Of a DNA stretch of 8,201 bases, positions 1 through 6,156 are shown piece after piece. Where the stretch lies: the NCBI GenBank assembly GCA_029858165.1, contig JAOUFO010000070.1, positions 1 through 8,201 on the forward strand, written 5' to 3'. The notes beneath the pieces were generated by a model, which was given only the letters and a program-made list of their open reading frames with translations, made no database searches and was not told the origin of the DNA. The DNA is from Deltaproteobacteria bacterium (GTDB lineage: Bacteria; SAR324; JACQKK01). The stretch's first letter is position 1. Each line of letters opens with the position of its first letter. Made by a program: the position numbers and the translations under genes.

Positions 1-20
1 CTACGGATGTTGGACAGAGA

Positions 21-31
21 GGGGGGGGGGG
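21..31. repeat. 11-base G homopolymer
   Basis: Eleven consecutive G residues, directly preceded by GAGA. It is not inside any gene I can support. Such runs are prone to slippage and to sequencing error, so the exact length is uncertain. Confidence 0.8.
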
Positions 32-175
32 AGGTTTGGAACGGGGTTTCTGTGGATTCGGTGATTTTCATGGGATTCAAGGCCCTGCCGTTTGGCTGAA
101 ACCGGTGGTCAATCCATCCAGAAAGACTCTCCTGCCATCCAGGGGATTTTCCCGGATGGATTCCCTGGAGGCCGT

Positions 176-191
176 CCCCCCCCCGGGGGGG
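176..191. repeat. C9/G7 self-complementary tract
   Basis: Nine C followed directly by seven G, with no spacer. The strand can fold on itself only by opening a few central pairs as a loop. It is non-coding and lies about 85 bp beyond the thiC stop. Its role is unknown, and it may be prone to length errors. Confidence 0.6.
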
Positions 192-242
192 AAGAAGAAT
201 CTGACCGGAATGGCCAAGCCCGGGGGGCTAACCGCGGCCTGC

Positions 243-278
243 CCGCCGGAGGCTAACCATGAGGTCCGCCGGAGGCTA
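243..278. repeat. Short tandem duplication at thiC 3' end
   Basis: The 13-mer CCGCCGGAGGCTA occurs at 243-255 and again at 266-278, a period of 23 bp, and most of the intervening bases also match (about 19 of 23). The right copy carries the thiC stop codon (CTA on plus, TAG on minus). The left copy repeats the same stop just outside the gene. A partial third copy (CCGCCGG) starts at 291 inside the last thiC codons. This looks like a small slippage or duplication at the end of the gene. Confidence 0.6.
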
Positions 279-1664
279 TCCTTGAGCGGCCCGCCGGGGG
301 CGCGGGGAATGTGCCGAATCAGCGGCGGTTTGGGCCGGGGGTTCGGTATCCATCATTCCCTCCACGTCATGGGATATTTTGTAGGCGCAAAATTTGGGGC
401 CGCACATGGAGCAGAACTCCGCCGATTTGTGGGCATCCTCCGGCAGGGTTTCATCATGATAGGCCTTGGCCCGTTCCGGGTCCAGGGACAATTCAAACTG
501 GCGGTTCCAGTCAAAGGCGTATCTGGCGCGGGAGAGTTCATCATCCCGGTCCCGGGCGCCGGGGCGGCCCCGGGCCACATCAGCGGCATGGGCGGCTATT
601 TTGTAAGCCACAATGCCGTTCCTCACATCCTCCTGGTTGGGCAGCCCCAGGTGTTCCTTGGGGGTGACGTAACACAACATGGAGGCCCCGTGCCATCCGG
701 CCATGGCCGCCCCGATGGCGGAGGCAATGTGATCGTAACCGGGGGAAATGTCTATCACCAGCGGCCCCAGCACATAAAACGGGGCTTCGTGGCACAATTC
801 CCGTTCTACTTCCATGTTCATTTGAATCTGGTCCATGGGCACATGGCCCGGCCCTTCTATCATCACCTGCACATCTTTTTCCCAGGCTTTCAAAGTCAGT
901 TCACCCAGGGTTTTCAGTTCGGCAAATTGCGCTTTATCGGATGCGTCATGCAGACACCCCGGCCGGAGGCCGTCTCCCAAGGACAAGGTCACATCATACC
1001 GCCGGGCAATGTCCAGCAGATCGTCAAACCGCTCAAACAGGGGGTTTTGGCGGTTGTGGTGTTGCATCCACTGGGCCATCAGACTTCCCCCCCGGGATAC
1101 GATTTTGGTGATGCGTTCCCGGACCAGGGGAATGTGTTCCCGCAGCAACCCGGCATGGACCGTCATGTAATCCACCCCTTGGGAGGCCTGGTATTCAATC
1201 ACCTCCAGCAGCATATCGGCTGTCAGATCCAGGGGATCCTTCACCATTTCTATGGCTTCATAAATGGGAACCGTGCCGATGGGGGCCGGGGAAGCATGAA
1301 TGATGGCCTGTCGGATGGGCCGGATGTTTTTTCCGGTGGAAAGGTCCATCACGGTGTCGGCCCCGTATTGCAAAGCGGTTTGCAGCTTGCACAATTCCTC
1401 TTCCGCCCCGGAGGAAACCGGGGAGTTGCCGATGTTTGCGTTGACTTTGCACCGGGATGCAATCCCGATGGCCATGGGGGCCAGGTTGGTGTGGCGGATG
1501 TTGGCCGGGATCACCATGCGCCCGCGGGCCACTTCGCCGCGCACCAGTTCAGGCTCCAGCCGTTCCGCCGCGGCCACGGCCTCCATCTGAGGGGTGATTT
1601 CCCCCTGGCGGGCACGGCGCATCTGGGTAAGGACGGGGGCTGTTTTGCTGAGGTACTGGGGCAT
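276..1664 (-). CDS. thiC: Phosphomethylpyrimidine synthase ThiC (short form)
   Basis: ThiC is a radical-SAM-type enzyme that converts aminoimidazole ribotide (AIR) into 4-amino-5-hydroxymethyl-2-methylpyrimidine phosphate for thiamine synthesis in the cytosol. The protein has 462 residues. Family blocks are in order: NANIGNSP near residue 75, SLGDGLRPG in the middle, then EGPGHVPM, GYDHIASAIG, TPKEHLGLPNQEDVR and HDETLP. The C-terminal cluster motif is CX2CX4C at C418, C421 and C426, which holds the 4Fe-4S cluster. It lacks the roughly 150-residue N-terminal extension of the E. coli type, as many short-form ThiC proteins do. The ATG at 1664 has AGGAGG four bases upstream (1669-1674). No thi partner is adjacent, and I see no TPP riboswitch in the leader. 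The last 25 or so residues form a low-complexity tail ending in the duplicated sequence. The identification is secure. Confidence 0.97.
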   Translation of the reverse strand: MPQYLSKTAPVLTQMRRARQGEITPQMEAVAAAERLEPELVRGEVARGRMVIPANIRHTNLAPMAIGIASRCKVNANIGNSPVSSGAEEELCKLQTALQYGADTVMDLSTGKNIRPIRQAIIHASPAPIGTVPIYEAIEMVKDPLDLTADMLLEVIEYQASQGVDYMTVHAGLLREHIPLVRERITKIVSRGGSLMAQWMQHHNRQNPLFERFDDLLDIARRYDVTLSLGDGLRPGCLHDASDKAQFAELKTLGELTLKAWEKDVQVMIEGPGHVPMDQIQMNMEVERELCHEAPFYVLGPLVIDISPGYDHIASAIGAAMAGWHGASMLCYVTPKEHLGLPNQEDVRNGIVAYKIAAHAADVARGRPGARDRDDELSRARYAFDWNRQFELSLDPERAKAYHDETLPEDAHKSAEFCSMCGPKFCAYKISHDVEGMMDTEPPAQTAADSAHSPRPRRAAQG

Positions 1665-1848
1665 ACACCCTCCTGGATTGGTGTGGATGGCCGGGGGCCT
1701 TGGTTCAAAGATTGGACGGCCTGAATGGGTTAGTCTACCCCTTCCGCCCTTTGATGGAAAGGATGGAACCCGTTTGGCCGCAGGGGGTCACGGGTTTAAA
1801 TATGGCATATTCTGGCTTAATTAAACAGAAAAAAGGCCGGGCGGCGGG
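1665..1848 (-). other. thiC leader / intergenic
   Basis: This 184-bp leader lies between thiC and the next minus-strand gene upstream. It has an AT-rich patch at 1797-1825 that could hold a weak minus-strand promoter (TATTTA at 1802-1797 with TTTAAT 17 bases upstream). It also has a 7-bp inverted repeat, AACCCGT (1767-1773) with ACGGGTT (1790-1796), separated by 16 bases. A short CTTTGAACC string recalls part of the TPP aptamer, but the other conserved parts are absent. Just downstream of the upstream gene's stop, the minus strand reads a GC-rich patch followed by six T (1831-1835 region), which could be a poor terminator. Confidence 0.3.
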
Positions 1849-2286
1849 TTAAAACGTGCGGGTGAACAGGATGCCGTCATTGGTGGCCAGGATGGAGGCG
1901 TTGGGCTGCCAGTCTTCAGGTAGCCAGGCCCACACCCCCGCCAGAAAAAAGGATACCCCGATGAACAGCCCCACATTGGTCCTTTTTTCGCGCCAGCGGG
2001 CCTCGTTGTGATAGCTTTCGGTTTCCGCCCGGTAGGTTTGGGCGTCCTGGGCTGTGGCCGCGGCCTGGTATTTTCCGTAGCTGGTATCGGCGTTTGCCTT
2101 TGCATCCCTGGAAAGCTGATATTCTTTTTGGGTTTGGACCAAGGTTGCCGCCGAAAGTCCGAAAAAAAGGAATCCGCTCCAAAAGCCCGGTTCGTTGTCC
2201 ACCCGCAACAGTCCGTCTTCGGCGGAGGCGTTGCCCCAAGCGGCTATCCACAGACAAAAACTCACTACGGCCAGTTTTTTCATCAT
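1849..2286 (-). CDS. Small exported or inner-membrane protein, unknown
   Basis: I do not recognise a named family. From the first Met of an MMKK start the protein has 145 residues. Residues 1-22 look like a Sec signal peptide (two Lys, a hydrophobic core, ASA before ED). A hydrophobic segment follows at 34-50. Then comes a polar, probably helical stretch at about 54-101 with regularly spaced Tyr and Ala, a second hydrophobic segment at 103-120 and a short polar tail. This suggests an envelope protein with two membrane segments flanking a periplasmic or cytoplasmic helix. The open frame extends further upstream to 2463, but that part lies in repeat-rich non-coding DNA and the signal peptide argues for the start at 2286 (or 2283). 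There is no clear Shine-Dalgarno. It points the same way as thiC and away from uvrC. Confidence 0.7.
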   Translation of the reverse strand: MMKKLAVVSFCLWIAAWGNASAEDGLLRVDNEPGFWSGFLFFGLSAATLVQTQKEYQLSRDAKANADTSYGKYQAAATAQDAQTYRAETESYHNEARWREKRTNVGLFIGVSFFLAGVWAWLPEDWQPNASILATNDGILFTRTF

Positions 2287-2371
2287 GGGGGTCGGATGAT
2301 TTTTAAACGGGAAAAGGGGTTTGCTGAGCCGATGGGAGTACCTTCCCCTCGCCCATGCACCCCCGGATGGG

Positions 2372-2400
2372 ATAACATAAAAATTGAGACCTCTGCACAA
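2372..2400 (-). promoter_or_regulatory. Candidate promoter for the small envelope-protein gene
   Basis: On the minus strand TTGTGC (2400-2395) lies 17 bases before TGTTAT (2377-2372), a fair sigma-70-like arrangement about 85 bp upstream of the 2286 start. The -35-like box overlaps the left end of the inverted-repeat element, so that element may have supplied it. This rests on pattern only. Confidence 0.3.
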
Positions 2401-2467
2401 CCGCCAAAAGCTCCCGTTTTGATAAAAAAGCGGGGGTTTGGGGGCCGCAGGCCTCCAATCCAATCAA

Positions 2468-2490
2468 CCCCCTTCCCCATGGGAAGGGGG
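2468..2490. repeat. Perfect 10-bp GC hairpin
   Basis: CCCCCTTCCC (2468-2477) pairs perfectly with GGGAAGGGGG (2481-2490) around the three-base loop CAT. It lies inside the inverted-repeat element. No T-run follows in either direction, so it does not look like a standard terminator. Confidence 0.7.
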
Positions 2491-2503
2491 CAGGGGGATG
2501 GGG
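2481..2503 (+). promoter_or_regulatory. G-quadruplex motif upstream of uvrC
   Basis: Four G-runs (3, 5, 5 and 4 Gs) are separated by two-base loops AA, CA and AT, which satisfies the usual G3+N1-7 rule. The motif is on the uvrC coding strand, about 140 bp before the start. Its first two runs are also the right arm of the 2468-2490 hairpin, so the two folds compete. Whether it forms or regulates uvrC is unknown. Confidence 0.45.
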
Positions 2504-2543
2504 AAAAAACGAGTGATGCAGGGGTCTCAAAGATTGCATCCTG

Positions 2544-2559
2544 CCCCCGCTTGCGGGGG
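2544..2559. repeat. GC hairpin in uvrC leader
   Basis: CCCCCG (2544-2549) and CGGGGG (2554-2559) flank a CTTG loop, giving a stable 6-bp stem about 85 bp before the chosen uvrC start. The following bases are ATTCTTTACC, which is not a clean T-run, so I do not call it a terminator. Confidence 0.5.
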
Positions 2560-2643
2560 GATTCTTTACCATCAACCCCTGTTGGAGTTTCACGGATTTT
2601 GGCCGCAGAGTCAAAAACAAAAAAAACAGGGGGGGCGCCCGTT

Positions 2644-4578
2644 TTGCCCCCCCGGGTAGCGGCTGTTTTGGCAGGATTGCCGGACAGCCCCGGGGTGTAC
2701 CTGCACAAGGACGCCGATGGCCGGGTGTTGTATGTGGGCAAGGCCAAAAGCCTGCGTCAACGGGTGCGGTCTTATTTTCAATCCCCCCACGGGTTATCCA
2801 CGCGCATTGCCGCCATGGTGGCCCAGGTGGCCGATATTGGCCTGTTTGTCACCCGCAGCGAAACCGAAGCCCTGCTGCTGGAAGCCAGCCTGATCAAAAA
2901 GCATCAGCCCCGCTACAATGTGCTGCTAAAGGATGACCGGTCCTACCCTTTCTTTAAGCTGACCAGCCGGGAATTGTTCCCCCGGCTGATGCTGGTGCGG
3001 GAAACCCGCGATCCGTCGGCGGAATACTTTGGCCCTTACACTTCCGTCAAGGATGCCCGGGAAACCCTGCATATGATTCACCGGTATTTTAAGCTGCGCA
3101 CCAGCAAGTGGAACCTGGACGGCACCAAAACCTACCGGCCCTGCCTGAATTGGCAGATGGGCAAATGCCTGGCTCCCTGCCGCGGGGAGGTGGACCCCGC
3201 CGAATACCGCAAGATCGTCAATCAGGTGCGGTTGTTTTTTCTGGGGCGGGACAGGGAACTGATCAACCATCTGGAAGAAAACATGAATCAGGCGGCACAG
3301 GCCCGCCGTTATGAGGAGGCCGCCGCCTGCCGGGATGCGGTCCGGGCGGTGACCCGCACCCTGGAACGCCAACGGGTGGTGGTGGCGGACCCGGATGGCT
3401 CCCAGGATGTGTTTGCCGTCTGGCGGGAATCCCGCTTTGCCGGGGTGGAGGTGATGTTCATCCGCAACGGGCGGCTGATCGGCCATGACTGCTTTTTCTT
3501 TGATCAGGCGGAGGAACAATCCGACGGCGACCTGCTGAAATCGGTGCTGAACCGGTTGTACACCAGCCCCACCGCCCAGCCCCCCCGGGAGGTGGTTCTG
3601 CCGGTGGATTATGAGGACCGGCCGGTGTTGGCCGAATTTTTAAGTGATCGGGGGGCAGGCCGGGTAAAACTGACGGTGGCCCTGAAAGGGGAAAAACGGC
3701 GGCTGGTGGAAATGGGGGAGGCCAATGCCCGGCTGGCGGTGAAAGAACGGATGGTGCGCCATGTCTCTGATGACCAGATTCTGGGGGAGGTGCGCCGGAG
3801 CCTCCACTTGCGGCGCATCCCCCGCCGGGTGGAGGCGTTTGACATATCCAACATCCAGGGCCGCCATCAGGTGGCCTCCATGGTGTCCTGGAATGACAAC
3901 CGGCCGGACAAAGACGGCTACCGCAAGTTTAAGATACAAACGGTGGTCGGCCCGGATGATTTTGCCTCCATGGAAGAGGTGTTGACCCGCCGTTATACCC
4001 GGCTGGTGGCCGACGGGGCACCCCTGCCGGACCTGATTTTGATTGACGGAGGCAAAGGGCAGGTGAACATGGCCTGGTCCGTGTTGGAAAAACTGGGCAT
4101 ATCCCCCACCCGGCTGGATTTGATCGGATTGGCCAAGGGGCGCACCGAAAAACGGCGGGCGGGTTCAAAAAGGTTACAGGAAACCCGGCTGGTGGATTTT
4201 GAGTATGTGGTGAAACCCCAGATGAAAAACGAAATCACCCTGAAACGCAACAGCCCCACCCTTCATTTTCTGCAACGAATACGGGATGAAACCCACCGGT
4301 TCGCCATCACCTATCACCGGGCATTGAGGTCTAAATCCACCATCCGCTCCGGGTTGGACCATCTGCCCGGTATCGGCCCCAAGCGGGTAAAGCTGTTGCT
4401 ACGCCATTTCGGCTCCCTGAAACGGGTGGGGGAGGCCGACCTGGATGAACTGCTGCGGGTTCCGGGGCTTCCCCCCAAACTGGCGGCAGAGATATATCAG
4501 TCCCTGGGCGCGGGACAAAAACCATCTCCCGCTTCCGGGTTGCCGGAAACCCCCGAACCGGCCGGGAATCCCCCTTGA
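2644..4578 (+). CDS. uvrC: Excinuclease ABC subunit UvrC
   Basis: UvrC is the nuclease of UvrABC nucleotide excision repair and cuts the damaged strand on both sides of a lesion. With a TTG start at 2644 the protein has 644 residues. The GIY-YIG 3'-incision domain opens at about residue 15 (PGVY, then YVGKAK). The UVR (UvrB-binding) motif is near 205-240. The RNase H-like 5'-incision domain shows D400 (DISN), D468 (DGGKGQ) and H551 (RDETHRF). A C-terminal tandem HhH region (570-622) is followed by a Pro-rich tail. No ATG fits, since the first plausible in-frame ATG is inside the upstream hairpin. TTG at 2644, with AGGGGGG eight bases before it, gives the normal N-terminal length. TTG at 2599 is an alternative, but its extra codons are A-rich and unlike the gene. 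Only three of the four cysteines of the E. coli Fe-S site are present (C167, C175, C179). radC follows 87 bp later and is probably co-transcribed. Confidence 0.96.
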   Translation: MPPRVAAVLAGLPDSPGVYLHKDADGRVLYVGKAKSLRQRVRSYFQSPHGLSTRIAAMVAQVADIGLFVTRSETEALLLEASLIKKHQPRYNVLLKDDRSYPFFKLTSRELFPRLMLVRETRDPSAEYFGPYTSVKDARETLHMIHRYFKLRTSKWNLDGTKTYRPCLNWQMGKCLAPCRGEVDPAEYRKIVNQVRLFFLGRDRELINHLEENMNQAAQARRYEEAAACRDAVRAVTRTLERQRVVVADPDGSQDVFAVWRESRFAGVEVMFIRNGRLIGHDCFFFDQAEEQSDGDLLKSVLNRLYTSPTAQPPREVVLPVDYEDRPVLAEFLSDRGAGRVKLTVALKGEKRRLVEMGEANARLAVKERMVRHVSDDQILGEVRRSLHLRRIPRRVEAFDISNIQGRHQVASMVSWNDNRPDKDGYRKFKIQTVVGPDDFASMEEVLTRRYTRLVADGAPLPDLILIDGGKGQVNMAWSVLEKLGISPTRLDLIGLAKGRTEKRRAGSKRLQETRLVDFEYVVKPQMKNEITLKRNSPTLHFLQRIRDETHRFAITYHRALRSKSTIRSGLDHLPGIGPKRVKLLLRHFGSLKRVGEADLDELLRVPGLPPKLAAEIYQSLGAGQKPSPASGLPETPEPAGNPP

Positions 4579-4665
4579 TTCTCCCGCCGATGTTGTCCAA
4601 GATGGCCTCAAACGACACCCTTTCAACCGGGGGTTCTCTGGTTTTCCTTCCATCGGAGCGGTTGT

Positions 4666-6129
4666 GTGACCAAATCCTGTCTGGAACCCATTCCGTTTTT
4701 TTCCTCTCTGGCCCGCTGGGCTGAAGGGGGGCGGGGGTGGTCCGCCTTTCAGGCCGCCTTGGGCCGGTCTTCCCGCCTTTCTCCGGGTGGCCTGGCCGCC
4801 GACCTGTACCGGGAAACGGCCGGATTTTGGCTGGAACGGCTGGGGCTGGCCCCCTCCCCCGGGGCGGCGGTGTGGGAATGGCGCCCTTTGTACGCTCTGG
4901 CTCAGGAACTGGACCCTGCATATTTTACCCGCGGGCAAATTGAAGAACGACTGGGGGGCTGCCCTCCCATGCCGGGGGCCGCGAAAGAGGCGTTGACCGA
5001 AATGGTTTGCCGCTGCTTAAGGTTTCAGCGGGAACTGAGCGAAGCCCCCCCGCCTTCCGTTTGGCTGGATGAGCAACGGACCACCCGTTGGGCGGAGGTG
5101 TTGGCCCCCCTGCCGGGGGGAGGGTGGGAGGGGCTTTCTCTGTTGCGCCGGGTGGGGCTGGTGCCTTTGGGAGGAGGGGCCGGTTGGAGGGCCTGGGTAC
5201 GCCACCGGTTGGGGGAGGCGGCCCCGCTAACCGGATCGGAAGCCTTAACCGGCTGGCTGAGGATTCTAAGAGAGCAGGCCCCCAAGGCCGGGTTGGAACC
5301 CCATCAGGCGGCCTTTCTGGCCGAAGCCCTGGGGGGGGACCACACCGGATTCGGCGTGGGGGGTGTTTGCGGCCAGGTTCCCCGTTGCGGCGAATGTCCG
5401 GCCGCCCCGGACTGCCGTCTGGCCCATGCCCCCCTGGAATCCATCACCCACCCTGCGGCATTGCTGGCCCGGCTTAAGGGAGGACAGGCCCCCCGGTTTT
5501 CCAACGGGCAGTTGCTGCGGGCAGTGCTGGGGGAGGACGGGCCGTGGGTGGAACGGCTGGAGGGGGTGGCCTTAAGAGAGTTGGCACTGAAGGAGGTGGC
5601 CCGGGATTTTACCGGCGATGGAGAGACGTACCCGGAAGCCGACCCCCCGGAAAAACACAACCCCCATCTGACGGCCCGACTGGCCGCCTTCTTTGAACTG
5701 TCCCGCAGATTCAATTCCGAAACCCTGGCTCCCGGTCAGGAATTCCGGTCCTCCAAGGATATTTACAACCATTTCCGCATGAGCCTGCGGGACGCCGCAC
5801 AGGAATACTTTCTGGTGGTGATGTTGGATGCCCGCAACCGGTTTATGGGGGATTACACCGTATCCAAAGGCACCCTGGAAAAATCCCTGGTCCACCCCAG
5901 AGAGGTGTTTTCCGAGGCCATTCACCGGCGGGCCGCCGCCGTGGTGGTGGTTCACAACCACCCATCGGGGGACCCTTCCCCATCCAAAGAGGACATCAAT
6001 GTCACCCTGCGGTTGGTGGAAACAGGCAATCTGGTGGGCATTCCCATGAAAGACCACATCATCATCGGCAAAAACACTTTTGTCAGCCTCAATGACCAAC
6101 GGCTGCTTCATCCGGGTCAGCCCCGGTAA
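4666..6129 (+). CDS. radC: RadC JAMM protein with N-terminal endonuclease III-like Fe-S domain
   Basis: The protein has 487 residues, about twice the usual RadC length of around 225. Residues from about 360 on are the RadC JAMM domain, with GTLEKSLVHPREVF followed by HNHPSGDPSPSKED. H430, H432 and D443 are the expected metal ligands of this predicted metalloprotease-like fold, whose biochemical role is unsettled despite the DNA-repair name. The N-terminal half resembles endonuclease III (HhH-GPD): an AKEAL helix near 105, a hairpin-like LPGGG at 149-153, and a cysteine loop C235-X5-C241-X2-C244-X5-C250 (VPRCGECPAAPDC), close to the Nth/MutY CX6CX2CX5C cluster loop. The Lys and Asp needed for glycosylase chemistry are not seen at the aligned places, so a DNA-binding or structural role is likelier. 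The GTG start at 4666 has GGAG seven bases upstream (4655-4658). The usual RadC N-terminal HhH region (about 275-350) is poorly conserved. RadC is certain, and the Nth-like part is inferred from motifs. Confidence 0.92.
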   Translation: MTKSCLEPIPFFSSLARWAEGGRGWSAFQAALGRSSRLSPGGLAADLYRETAGFWLERLGLAPSPGAAVWEWRPLYALAQELDPAYFTRGQIEERLGGCPPMPGAAKEALTEMVCRCLRFQRELSEAPPPSVWLDEQRTTRWAEVLAPLPGGGWEGLSLLRRVGLVPLGGGAGWRAWVRHRLGEAAPLTGSEALTGWLRILREQAPKAGLEPHQAAFLAEALGGDHTGFGVGGVCGQVPRCGECPAAPDCRLAHAPLESITHPAALLARLKGGQAPRFSNGQLLRAVLGEDGPWVERLEGVALRELALKEVARDFTGDGETYPEADPPEKHNPHLTARLAAFFELSRRFNSETLAPGQEFRSSKDIYNHFRMSLRDAAQEYFLVVMLDARNRFMGDYTVSKGTLEKSLVHPREVFSEAIHRRAAAVVVVHNHPSGDPSPSKEDINVTLRLVETGNLVGIPMKDHIIIGKNTFVSLNDQRLLHPGQPR

Positions 6130-6130
6130 A

Positions 6131-6156
6131 CCTTCCGCCGCCTTTCTTTTGCGTCT
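6131..6156 (+). repeat. Partial repeat unit of the right-edge type
   Basis: CTTCCGCCGCCTTTCTTTT at 6132-6150 is identical to 8162-8180, the tail of the right-edge repeat. It begins two bases after the radC stop and leads straight into the 84-bp array. This suggests that the array is a mosaic in which a B-type unit tail precedes A-type units. Confidence 0.65.

Larger units (their letters stand above)
1..275. other. Gene-free stretch downstream of thiC
   Basis: I see no convincing gene here. The open frame running through it on the plus strand is antisense to thiC and has no family features. The stretch holds an 11-G run (21-31), a run of nine C followed by seven G (176-191), a hairpin at 135-159 and short tandem repeats at the thiC end (243-278). 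The hairpin pairs CCATCC/GGATGG and GGG/CCC around one bulged A with a six-base loop. It lies where a thiC terminator would be expected on the minus strand, but no T-run follows it on that strand, so I do not call it a terminator. Confidence 0.5.
2384..2530. mobile_element. MITE-like element with 13-bp inverted ends
   Basis: The left end TTGAGACCTCTGC (2384-2396) is the inverse complement of the right end GCAGGGGTCTCAA (2518-2530) at 12 of 13 positions. The ends enclose about 120 bp of non-coding, hairpin-rich and G-rich sequence. Short non-coding elements with such ends are typical of MITEs or palindromic intergenic repeats. I see no clear target-site duplication and no transposase in the window, so mobility is inferred only. 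Confidence 0.4.
2287..2643. other. Repeat-rich intergenic stretch before uvrC
   Basis: This 357-bp divergent region lies between the small envelope-protein gene and uvrC. The uvrC frame stays open through it by chance, but there is no coding signal: the translation is low-complexity and overlaps hairpins and a G-rich repeat. It contains an element with inverted ends (2384-2530), two GC hairpins and a G-quadruplex motif, listed separately. A 9-bp direct repeat ATCAACCCC occurs at 2463-2471 and 2571-2579. I could not identify a convincing uvrC promoter. Confidence 0.6.

Noticed and set aside
36..1724. Long plus-strand open frame of 562 codons
   Set aside because: It is antisense to thiC, whose family motifs are unmistakable on the minus strand. 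The plus-strand translation is Gly/Pro/His-rich with no domain.
1681..1725. TPP riboswitch suggested by CTTTGAACC on the minus strand
   Set aside because: The CUGAGA box and the GGAUAAUGCC-like part are missing, and no long flanking helices can be drawn.
2008..2643. N-terminal extension of UvrC by up to 212 codons
   Set aside because: The extra part overlaps the small minus-strand gene and a hairpin-rich repeat. UvrC proteins begin just before the GIY-YIG motif.
4331..4938. Minus-strand open frames across the uvrC-radC junction
   Set aside because: They are shadows of GC-rich genes on the other strand, with Pro/Arg/Gly-rich translations and no domain.
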